Below are positions 1 to 6,089 of a DNA stretch of 8,008 bases, piece by piece. Source of the stretch: Patescibacteria group bacterium. GTDB taxonomy: Bacteria; Patescibacteriota; Minisyncoccia; Minisyncoccales; CG1-02-41-26. The stretch lies in assembly GCA_020148085.1 (NCBI GenBank), contig JAHCRD010000022.1, positions 1 to 8,008 of the forward strand. The letters run 5' to 3'. The translations under genes were made by a program, and so were the position numbers. The notes under the pieces were generated by a model. The model had not been told where the DNA came from and did not search any database. It saw nothing but the letters and a program-made list of their open reading frames with translations. Position 1 is the stretch's first letter. Each line of letters begins with the position of its first letter.

Positions 1-1
1 A

Positions 2-526
2 AAAATTGTCATTTCTTTGGCGCTTACAGCCATCTTACTTTACATTGCTTTCAGTTTCCGAAGAATTTCCCGGCCGGTTAAATCTTATGTCTATGGTTTG
101 ACAAGTTTGATTGCCCTTTTCCACGATGTTTTAATTCCCTTAGGGATTTTTGCAGTTTTGGGTAAGTTTTATGGAATAGAAATTACCATTCCCATCATCA
201 CCGCCTTCTTGACCGTTTTTGGTTATTCTATTAATGATTCGGTAGTTGTTTTTGATAGAGTAAGAGAAAATCTTTTGAAACTCAAAGAGCCTACTTTTGG
301 TTTGACGGTTGAGACAAGCTTGAACCAGACTATAACTCGCTCCCTGAATACCTCTTTAACTACTCTATTTGTCCTTTTTGCCATATTTTTCTTTGGTGGA
401 GAAACCCTAAAATATTTCTCCTTTGCTTTGATATTAGGAATTGGTCTTGGCACTTACTCTTCTTTATTTTTAGCCACCCCTCTTTTGGTCAGTTTCCTCC
501 TTTTCAAGGAAAGAAAATACAAATAG
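2..526 (+). CDS. secF: Protein translocase subunit SecF, C-terminal part (5' truncated by window edge)
   Basis: SecF is an inner-membrane RND-type subunit that works with SecD to help proteins through SecYEG using the proton gradient. The frame is already open at base 2, so this is the distal part of a longer gene; the TTG at base 17 is not a credible start. The 174 visible residues hold the family hallmark GYSINDSVVVFDRVREN at about residues 74-90 (bases 221-271), preceded by the LIALFHDV segment typical of SecF transmembrane helix 4. Several hydrophobic segments and a short basic tail (KERKYK) follow, as expected for the last membrane helices and cytosolic end. The conserved Asp and Arg of the hallmark are intact. 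SecD, if separate, would lie upstream. The gene stops at TAG, and only three bases separate it from a promoter for the next gene. I see no terminator hairpin between them. Confidence 0.93.
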   Translation, partial: KIVISLALTAILLYIAFSFRRISRPVKSYVYGLTSLIALFHDVLIPLGIFAVLGKFYGIEITIPIITAFLTVFGYSINDSVVVFDRVRENLLKLKEPTFGLTVETSLNQTITRSLNTSLTTLFVLFAIFFFGGETLKYFSFALILGIGLGTYSSLFLATPLLVSFLLFKERKYK

Positions 527-529
527 AGG

Positions 530-558
530 TTGACAATTATTTTTCATTATGCTTAAAT
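530..558 (+). promoter_or_regulatory. Predicted sigma70-type promoter with extended -10, upstream of the sigma-like gene
   Basis: A perfect -35 box TTGACA (530-535) is followed by a 17-base spacer and TTAAAT (553-558), a 4/6 match to TATAAT. The spacer ends in TG-C (550-552), the extended -10 signature. Transcription would start near base 565, only about 3 bases before the ATG at 568, giving an almost leaderless mRNA. A possible Shine-Dalgarno AGGA lies at 559-562 with 5-base spacing, but transcripts starting at 565 would not contain it. So either the start site is further upstream or the gene is translated without a leader. The spacing and -35 match are strong, the -10 box is average, and function is inferred. 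Confidence 0.55.
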
Positions 559-567
559 AGGATAAAT

Positions 568-1584
568 ATGCAATTCAATTACCAAAAAGTTTGTCAAAAG
601 GTTTTAGACCCTTTATCTCAAAGGCAAAAACAAGTTATTGAGAGAAGATTTGGTCTCAAGGATTCTGGCAAAAAAGAGACCCTTGAGGCTATTGGTCACG
701 ATTTTGGAGTAACCAGAGAGAGAATCCGTCAGATTGAAGCAGATAGTTTTCTTAGGATAGAGGGTCAGAAAGACGGAAGCGATTTAAAAAAAGTTTTCTT
801 CCAGTTCAAAAATCATCTTAAAACCCAGGGAGGATTGAAAAGAGAAGATATAATTCTCGCCAATTTGGGAGGAAAAGATTTTCAAAACCAGGTTTATTTT
901 CTTTTAAATTTTGGAGACTCCTTCTTCCGCCACTCAGAAACAGAAGATTTTTATCCCTTTTGGGCAATTGAGAAAAATCTTTTTGGGAAAGCTGAAACGA
1001 TTTTAGTAAAACTCTTAAAAAAATTAGAAGGAACCTCAACTCCTATACCAGAAAAAAATCTTCTCGATTCTTTTAGTAAAGAATCCTCTCTCCTTACTGT
1101 TTCTGCAATTCAGATCTCTAAGAAAATTGAAAAAGGACCGATGGGAGATTACGGTTTGGTATCTTGGCCAGAAATTAAACCAAGAGGAGTAAAAGACAGA
1201 GCTTATTTAGCCCTGAAAAAAGCAGGAGAACCTTTACATTTCAGAGAAATCGCCGAACTCTCTGAAGAGCTTGTTGGAAAATTTTTTCAAAAGAGAGAGG
1301 TTCTTCCTCAAACAGTACATAATGAATTAATTCGGGATGAAAGATTTGTCTTAGTTGGAAGGGGAATTTATGCCCTCAGAGAATGGGGATATGAAACAGG
1401 AACAGTCAAAGATATTATTTTGAAAATCTTGAAAGAAAAAGAAAAACCTGTTTCTGGAGAAGAAATTTTAAAGGAAGTCAAAAGCCAAAGATTGGTTAAA
1501 GAAAATACAGTTTTTCTGAACTTAGCTGATAGAAATTATTTTTTGAGAGATAAAAAGGGAAAGTACTTTCTGAGAAACAGTTAA
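568..1584 (+). CDS. Sigma-70 region 4 / HARE-type winged-helix DNA-binding protein
   Basis: Residues about 14-65 are a canonical sigma-70 region 4 (LSQRQKQVIERRFGL, then a helix-turn-helix ending GVTRERIRQIEA), the fold that reads -35 boxes. There is no region 2 or 3, so the protein cannot melt a promoter alone and is not a complete sigma factor. Residues about 206-271 resemble the HARE-HTH winged helix also found in the RNA polymerase delta subunit (RGVKDRAYLALKKAGEPLHFREIAE, ending GRGIYAL). Residues 279-335 look like a second, shorter winged helix (VSGEEILKEV ... KKGKYFLRN). The middle part (about 90-200) is less clear but reads like another degenerate winged helix. A role as transcription regulator or polymerase-associated factor is inferred; no target is visible. 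The ATG at 568 is chosen because region 4 begins close behind it and a promoter sits just upstream. The next gene begins one base after the stop, suggesting one transcript. Confidence 0.82.
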   Translation: MQFNYQKVCQKVLDPLSQRQKQVIERRFGLKDSGKKETLEAIGHDFGVTRERIRQIEADSFLRIEGQKDGSDLKKVFFQFKNHLKTQGGLKREDIILANLGGKDFQNQVYFLLNFGDSFFRHSETEDFYPFWAIEKNLFGKAETILVKLLKKLEGTSTPIPEKNLLDSFSKESSLLTVSAIQISKKIEKGPMGDYGLVSWPEIKPRGVKDRAYLALKKAGEPLHFREIAELSEELVGKFFQKREVLPQTVHNELIRDERFVLVGRGIYALREWGYETGTVKDIILKILKEKEKPVSGEEILKEVKSQRLVKENTVFLNLADRNYFLRDKKGKYFLRNS

Positions 1585-1585
1585 A

Positions 1586-1825
1586 ATGTCATTTTTTAAT
1601 ATTGGAATAAAAATTTTACTTATTGGGGTCGCTGTCTTTTTTATAATTTTCTTTTATTTTTGTCTTTTATGGACAGAGAGATTGGGTAGTTTTCCAGGAC
1701 AACCAAAGAATATTAAAGCAGCAGTAATTTCAGCCTTTATGGTTTCCCTTTTATATAGTTTTAAAATTTTTTTAATTGGGGTTGGAATTTTAGCTCTTAT
1801 TTCTCTTTTTTTGAAATATAGCTAG
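1586..1825 (+). CDS. Small two-helix membrane protein, unknown function
   Basis: This 79-residue protein has a strongly hydrophobic segment at about 7-29 (ILLIGVAVFFIIFFYFCLLW), a short polar loop with ERLGSFPGQPKNIK at 31-44, and a second hydrophobic stretch at about 45-76. It should be an integral membrane hairpin with no large soluble domain. I do not recognise a family. It starts one base after the stop of the sigma-region-4 gene and ends 10 bases before the DUF8128-like membrane gene, so it is almost certainly co-transcribed and may belong to the same envelope machinery; that is inference from position only. The start ATG has no clear Shine-Dalgarno sequence. The close fit between neighbours and the regular helix pattern argue that it is a real gene. 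Confidence 0.72.
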   Translation: MSFFNIGIKILLIGVAVFFIIFFYFCLLWTERLGSFPGQPKNIKAAVISAFMVSLLYSFKIFLIGVGILALISLFLKYS

Positions 1826-1835
1826 TCTCAAGATT

Positions 1836-3104
1836 ATGGCAATTTCCCAAACATTATATCTAATTCTTAAAACCTGGTGGTGGGTTCTTTTGCCAGCAAT
1901 CCTTTATTTCCCTTTAAGATTTATTTATTTGTGGTGGGTCCAATGGGATATCTGGTATAAAGAACAGGAATGGATTTTACTCGAAGTTAAAGCCCCCAGA
2001 GAGATTTTGAAGCCATTCAGGGCTATGGAAGATGTACTCAGCCGAATATGGGGAATTTTTGATGCCCCTAATTGGAGAGAAAGATGGTTATGGGGAGAGC
2101 CCCTTTTGCCCTATTGGTTTTCTCTTGAAATAGTAAGTATTGAGGGAGAAATTCATTTTTTTATCAGAGCCCTGGAGGCCCATCGTCATACTATTGAATC
2201 GGCTATCTATGCTCAATATCCTGAGGTAGAAATCTCTCAGGTTCCTGATTATACCAAAAATATTCCCCAAGATATTCCAAATAAAGATTGGGATTTGTAT
2301 GGAGAAGCCTATCAAATGGGAAAAGAAGATTATTTTCCAATCAAGACCTATTCAAAATTTTTTGAAGAAAGACCCGAAGTGGTAAAAGAGGAAAAAAGGA
2401 TTGACCCCGTCCTTTCTTTGTTAGAATCAATGGTTAAGTTAGGCAAGGGGGAGCAATTTTGGTTTCAAATCATTGCTGTACCAATTACTGATAAACAAGT
2501 TCCCTATATTCGCAAAGGAAAAGAAATGGTTAATAAGTTAGTCTTCAGAGCCCCCAAGAGAAAAAAGTCAATGGTTGGGGAGGCAGCTGAATTTTTGATT
2601 ACCGGAAGACCACCTGGTGTTCCCCCAGAGGAAGAGAAAAAAGAGATGATAATACCTCCGGAAATGAAGCTTACTCCCGGAGAAAGAGAGATTGTTCAAG
2701 GGATTGAAAATAAGATTGCCAAATATGCTTATCGAGCAACTGTCAGAGGAATTTATTTAGCTCGGAAAGATGCTTTTAATGCTCCCCATCGGCTCACTGC
2801 CAGAGCCTATATGAACCATTTCTCTACCGCAAATTTAAATTTTTTTGTTTACTGGCCTAGAACAAGGACAAGAGTTCATTATTGGGCAAGAAAAGCTCGA
2901 CTTTACTTAAGAAAAAGAAAAATATTTAGAAGTTATATTAGAAGACTGTCTCCTTTATTTCCTTTCCCTCCGGGAAAAGGAGCTTATGTTTTAAGCAATG
3001 AAGAATTAGCTACTATTTATCACTTTCCTTATCAAGTTATTATCCCTGGTGTAGCTCGGGTTGAAGCCAAAAGAGGAGGCCCACCACCTATTCCTACGGA
3101 ATGA
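1836..3104 (+). CDS. Membrane-anchored DUF8128-like protein, partner of the adjacent VirD4/HerA-like ATPase
   Basis: The N-terminus (about residues 7-36) is hydrophobic and Trp-rich and should anchor the protein in the membrane; the remaining ~385 residues are soluble. Recognisable family-like stretches are WILLEVKAPREILKPFRAME (46-65), IHFFIRALEAHRHTIESAIYAQYPEVEI (106-133), EQFWFQIIAVPI (206-217) and a C-terminal LSNEELATIYHFP (386-398) followed by a Gly/Pro-rich end. From memory this corresponds to proteins annotated DUF8128 in Patescibacteria, which occur beside or fused to conjugation-type ATPases; the name is a recall and not a search result. The region 280-335 (EREIVQGIENKIAKYAYRATVRGIYLAR) is the best-conserved-looking core. 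The likely role is a membrane platform or adaptor for the ATPase at 3241. The stop is TGA, showing TGA is not reassigned. No Shine-Dalgarno is evident before the ATG. Confidence 0.75.
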   Translation: MAISQTLYLILKTWWWVLLPAILYFPLRFIYLWWVQWDIWYKEQEWILLEVKAPREILKPFRAMEDVLSRIWGIFDAPNWRERWLWGEPLLPYWFSLEIVSIEGEIHFFIRALEAHRHTIESAIYAQYPEVEISQVPDYTKNIPQDIPNKDWDLYGEAYQMGKEDYFPIKTYSKFFEERPEVVKEEKRIDPVLSLLESMVKLGKGEQFWFQIIAVPITDKQVPYIRKGKEMVNKLVFRAPKRKKSMVGEAAEFLITGRPPGVPPEEEKKEMIIPPEMKLTPGEREIVQGIENKIAKYAYRATVRGIYLARKDAFNAPHRLTARAYMNHFSTANLNFFVYWPRTRTRVHYWARKARLYLRKRKIFRSYIRRLSPLFPFPPGKGAYVLSNEELATIYHFPYQVIIPGVARVEAKRGGPPPIPTE

Positions 3105-3109
3105 CTAGT

Positions 3110-3137
3110 GGACCCCTTTCTTCAAAGAAAGGTGTCC
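3110..3137. repeat. 12-13 bp inverted repeat (hairpin) just after the DUF8128-like gene
   Basis: GGACCCCTTTCTT (3110-3122) pairs with AAGAAAGGTGTCC (3125-3137), with one C/T mismatch. The innermost pair must open to give a four-base TCAA loop. There is no T-tract after the stem, so a standard Rho-independent terminator is unlikely. It may act as an RNA 3'-end protector or as one arm of the larger structured spacer. AAGGTGTC in its right arm (3129-3136) recurs as a direct repeat at 3155-3162 inside the next element. Confidence 0.65.
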
Positions 3138-3147
3138 AACCGCCAAA

Positions 3148-3232
3148 GAAATATAAGGTGTCGCTCGGCTCGGGTTCTTATATTCGACCGAAGGGAGAAT
3201 ATCCCAGAGGTATAACCCGTAGCCTCGCGACA
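3148..3232 (+). other. Structured spacer element with nested and alternative stems (candidate cis-RNA or palindromic repeat)
   Basis: The spacer between the paired genes can fold in two exclusive ways. Fold A is a long stem: TGTCGC (3159-3164) with GCGACA (3227-3232), a 2x2 internal loop, then GGCTCGGGTT (3167-3176) with AACCCG-t-AGCC (3214-3224, T3220 bulged). It encloses ATATTC (3180-3185) paired with GAATAT (3197-3202). Fold B is AATATAAG (3150-3157) with CTTATATT (3177-3184), which uses bases of the inner stem of fold A. Fold A ends 8 bases before the ATG at 3241, so it could influence translation of the ATPase gene. The stretch is clearly richer in GC than the flanking genes, which also fits an inserted palindromic element. 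It is not a tRNA: no TpsiC arm or anticodon stem is placed correctly. Function is unknown. Confidence 0.6.
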
Positions 3233-3240
3233 AGATTTAT

Positions 3241-4917
3241 ATGGAGACAAATCTTTTTGCTGAAACAACTTTTCGCAACGAGAGAAAAAAATTCGGCATA
3301 AAGCTTGATGATAGACGCAGGCATATTTATGCTGTTGGAAAAACCGGAATGGGAAAAACCGAACTTTTGAAAAATATGGCTATTCAAGATATTAGAGAAG
3401 GAAGGGGAGTTGGCTTTGTTGACCCTCACGGAGAAGCAGCTGAAGAACTTTTGGATTTTGTTCCCAAAGAAAGAATTAATGATGTTTGCTATTTTAACCC
3501 AGCTGACTTAAATTTCCCAATCAGCTTCAATGTCATGGAAAAAGTTGACGTTGAACACCGCCACTTAGTAGCTTCTGGTTTGATGGGAGTTTTCAAGAAA
3601 ATCTGGCCCGATGTTTGGTCAGCCCGAATGGAATATATTTTATACAATTCAATTTTAGCCCTGCTTGAGTATCCAGGCTCAACCTTGTTGGGAGTAAATC
3701 GGATATTAGCTGACCCCGATTACCGAAAAAAAGTAATTGAGAAAATAAGAGACCCGGTGGTTAAATCTTTTTGGATTAATGAATTTGCAAGATATACTCA
3801 ACGTTATGAAGTTGAAGCAACTGCTGCTATTCAAAATAAAATTGGTCAGTTCATTTCCGCTCCCCTGATTAGAAATATTGTCGGTCAAACAACCTCCTCA
3901 GTTGACATGAGAAAGGTGATGGATAGTGGTGGAATTTTGATTTTGAATTTATCAAAAGGGAAAATAGGAGAAGATGCCTCAAAACTTTTAGGAGGACTTT
4001 TGATAACCAAGTTGCAACTGGCTGCAATGGGAAGAGTGGATGTTCCAGAATCTCAAAGAAGGGATTTCTTTTTGTATGTCGATGAATTCCAAAATTTCGC
4101 TACCGAGAGTTTCGTTAATATTTTATCTGAAGCAAGAAAATATCGACTGGCTTTAATTTTAGCCCACCAATATATTGCCCAAATGGAAGAGACGGTCAGA
4201 GATGCTGTTTTTGGAAATATGGGAACTTTAATTTCTTTCAGAGTCGGAGCAGAAGATGCTGAATATTTAGAAAAAGAATTTTCTCCCGAATTTTTTTGCC
4301 AAGATTTAGTTAATTTACCGAAATATCAGATATATTTAAAATTAATGGTAGATGGGGTTGCCGGACGTCCTTTTTCAGCTGAAACCCTTTTACCTTTTGA
4401 GAGACCAAAAGAATCCCACCGAGATAAAATTATAGGGAGTTCAAGGGAAAGATACGCTACGGGGAGAGAAATCGTTGAAGAAAAGATTGCTCGCTGGACC
4501 GGTGATTATGTTTTACAAGAAAGACCAGGTACTCCAGAAATAGAACTTTATGATGCTCGATGCCAAAAATGTGGCAAATGGACAAAGGTTCCCTTCAAGC
4601 CAGCTCCGGGAAGGCCGGTTTATTGTAAGTCCTGTTTGAAAAAAAATGAGAGAAAAGAACCCTCCTCAGCTAAAGCTACGGCGAGCAAGGAGGAGGAGAT
4701 TTCAACTTTCTCTTTGGAGGACCTTTTAGTTCGACGGTCAACCCCTTTCTCTGGCAAAACCGAATCTAAGGAGAAAAAACCAAAAAAGAAAAAGGAAGTG
4801 GAAAAAGAGGAATTGAGAAAGGCATTGAGAGAATCTCTGGAAGAAATGGATAAAGACGAGGAGCCAAAAAACACCAAGAGGGGTAAAATAGAGCCAGGAG
4901 AGACAATAAAGTTTTAA
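3241..4917 (+). CDS. VirD4/HerA-like type IV secretion DNA-pump ATPase with C-terminal zinc ribbon
   Basis: A P-loop ATPase of the conjugative coupling protein / HerA-FtsK group. Walker A is GKTGMGKT (33-40), followed by GFVDPHGE (58-65); Walker B is FFLYVDEFQNF (277-287, Asp281-Glu282); a sensor-like ILAHQYIAQ lies at 306-314. Such enzymes form hexameric rings that drive DNA or protein substrates at the membrane. This one has no membrane helix, so it probably relies on the DUF8128-like neighbour for anchoring. At 441-465 a zinc ribbon CQKC...CKSC has exactly 17 residues between the pairs, matching the CxxC-x17-CxxC class. Residues 475-483 (SSAKATASK) are encoded by a GC-rich palindromic repeat inside a charged, disordered-looking tail (466-558). 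An in-frame TAG at 3220-3222 and no earlier ATG make 3241 the start; there is no Shine-Dalgarno. The substrate and whether it moves DNA, protein or pilus parts are not decidable here. Confidence 0.88.
   Translation: METNLFAETTFRNERKKFGIKLDDRRRHIYAVGKTGMGKTELLKNMAIQDIREGRGVGFVDPHGEAAEELLDFVPKERINDVCYFNPADLNFPISFNVMEKVDVEHRHLVASGLMGVFKKIWPDVWSARMEYILYNSILALLEYPGSTLLGVNRILADPDYRKKVIEKIRDPVVKSFWINEFARYTQRYEVEATAAIQNKIGQFISAPLIRNIVGQTTSSVDMRKVMDSGGILILNLSKGKIGEDASKLLGGLLITKLQLAAMGRVDVPESQRRDFFLYVDEFQNFATESFVNILSEARKYRLALILAHQYIAQMEETVRDAVFGNMGTLISFRVGAEDAEYLEKEFSPEFFCQDLVNLPKYQIYLKLMVDGVAGRPFSAETLLPFERPKESHRDKIIGSSRERYATGREIVEEKIARWTGDYVLQERPGTPEIELYDARCQKCGKWTKVPFKPAPGRPVYCKSCLKKNERKEPSSAKATASKEEEISTFSLEDLLVRRSTPFSGKTESKEKKPKKKKEVEKEELRKALRESLEEMDKDEEPKNTKRGKIEPGETIKF
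4661..4693 (+). repeat. GC-rich palindromic dispersed repeat, copy 1 (in-frame inside the ATPase gene)
   Basis: CCTCCT (4661-4666) pairs with AGGAGG (4688-4693) and GCT (4669-4671) with AGC (4684-4686). Bases 4661-4686 match 7861-7886 at 22 of 26 positions; the core reads GCTAAAGCTWCGGCGRGC. Here it is read in frame as SSAKATASK in the linker behind the zinc ribbon, so it lengthens the tail without breaking the gene. From memory, similar AKATADK-like stretches are scattered through Parcubacteria proteins. Confidence 0.65.
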
Positions 4918-4928
4918 AAATAAACTCT

Positions 4929-6086
4929 ATGAAAACTCTCAAAGATTTTGATTTCAAAGACAAAAAAGTTTTGGTCCGATGTGACTTTAATGTTCCAATA
5001 AGAAATGGAGAAATTTTGGATGATTTCAGAATTCAAAAAACCTTACCAACAATAAATTATCTGAAACAAAATAAAGCTAAGATAATTTTGATTAGCCATC
5101 TTGACCAGCCAGAGAGTCAAAATAAAAAATATAGTTTGAAACCAATTGCTCGAAGTTTAGAAAAATTGTTAGGAGAGAAAGTTAAATTTTTAAATGCCTG
5201 TTTAGGGAAAAAGGTAAAGACAAAAATAAATAAACTGAAAACAGGTCAAATTCTTCTTTTGGAAAATCTAAGGTTTGAAAAGGGAGAAGTAGAAAATGAT
5301 GAAAAATTTGCTAAAGAATTGGCAAAGCTGGCAGAATTCTATGTTGGGGAAGCTTTTGGCGTCTCTCATCGCAACCATGCCTCCGTTGCTTCTTTGCCCA
5401 AACTCTTACCTCATTTTGCGGGATTGTTGCTGGAGAATGAGGTTGCGACATTACAGAAAGTAAAAGAAGGTCCTGCCAGACCCTTGGTAATTATAATTGG
5501 GGGGATTAAAATTTCTTCTAAAATTAAAGTTATAGAGAGTTTTTTAAAAAAAGCTGACCACTTGCTTTTTGGAGGTCAAATTGCCAATATCATTTTACGC
5601 GTTAAAGGAATCTCTATTGGTAAGCCCTGGCCTACCGAAGGTGTAGTTCAAAAGATTGAAAAAATGAATTTGACTGATATCAAAGTTCATCTGCCAGTTG
5701 ATGTTGTTGTCTCTCCTGATGAAACCGGAGAAATCTACATCCGAGAAACTGGACCAGGGAATGTCAGAAAGGAAGAGTCAGTTTTTGATATAGGTCCTGA
5801 AACTATCCGAAGTTTCACTAATATAATAAACGAAGGAAGAACTATTGTCTGGTCAGGACCCTTAGGACTTGCTGAAAACAAAAATTTCAGAAAAGGCTCT
5901 CGAGAGATAGCTCAAGCTATTGCCAGGAATCATCAGGCTTTCACTTTGGTCGGGGGAGGGGACACTATTTTCTTGCTGAAAGAATTTAATTTAAGAGATA
6001 AATTTTCCCATATCTCAACCGGCGGTGGGGCAATGTTAGCATTCCTGGCCGGAGAAAAACTGCCAGGAATTGAAGCTTTAAAATAA
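4929..6086 (+). CDS. pgk: Phosphoglycerate kinase, divergent
   Basis: Converts 1,3-bisphosphoglycerate and ADP to 3-phosphoglycerate and ATP in glycolysis, in the cytoplasm. At 385 residues it is close to the usual ~390-400. N-domain marks: VRCDFNVP (16-23, Asp19/Asn21), DDFRI (31-35, Arg34), LENLRFEKGE (111-120, Arg115), AFGVSHRNHAS (142-152). C-domain marks: GGIKISSKI (191-199, Lys194), SGPLGLAEN (309-317, Glu316), GGGDTIFLL (342-350, Asp345), HISTGGGAML (361-370) and LPGIEAL near the end. Most substrate and nucleotide contacts are therefore kept. Odd points: the usual SHLGRP reads SHLDQP (56-61), so the Arg that contacts phosphoglycerate is Gln60; NDAFG reads GEAFG; GGAKVSDK reads GGIKISSK. 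Whether this lowers activity is unknown. It starts 11 bases after the ATPase gene and ends 3 bases before the recJ-like gene, consistent with one transcript. Confidence 0.95.
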   Translation: MKTLKDFDFKDKKVLVRCDFNVPIRNGEILDDFRIQKTLPTINYLKQNKAKIILISHLDQPESQNKKYSLKPIARSLEKLLGEKVKFLNACLGKKVKTKINKLKTGQILLLENLRFEKGEVENDEKFAKELAKLAEFYVGEAFGVSHRNHASVASLPKLLPHFAGLLLENEVATLQKVKEGPARPLVIIIGGIKISSKIKVIESFLKKADHLLFGGQIANIILRVKGISIGKPWPTEGVVQKIEKMNLTDIKVHLPVDVVVSPDETGEIYIRETGPGNVRKEESVFDIGPETIRSFTNIINEGRTIVWSGPLGLAENKNFRKGSREIAQAIARNHQAFTLVGGGDTIFLLKEFNLRDKFSHISTGGGAMLAFLAGEKLPGIEALK

Positions 6087-6089
6087 GAT

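Noticed and set aside
3102..3104. TGA read as glycine (alternative code of some Patescibacteria)
   Set aside because: Reading through TGA would continue into the inverted repeats, and none of the recognised conserved domains needs an in-frame TGA as Gly.
3110..3137. Rho-independent terminator after the DUF8128-like gene
   Set aside because: The stem is strong but not followed by a T-tract, and the partner gene lies directly downstream on the same strand.
3159..3232. A tRNA-like gene in the spacer (74 nt with a 6-bp closing stem)
   Set aside because: No TpsiC arm, D arm or anticodon stem falls at the required distance; the inner pairing is one long stem and not a cloverleaf.
3101..3301. 66-codon open frame starting in the ATGA at the end of the DUF8128-like gene
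   Set aside because: It runs through the inverted repeats of the spacer, its predicted protein has no recognisable fold, and it overlaps the well-supported ATPase start by 61 bases in another frame. The ATG may be a relic of an older coupling overlap.
4880..4928. Promoter directly before pgk
   Set aside because: The A/T-rich stretch offers hexamer-like strings, but no pair with convincing -35/-10 spacing.
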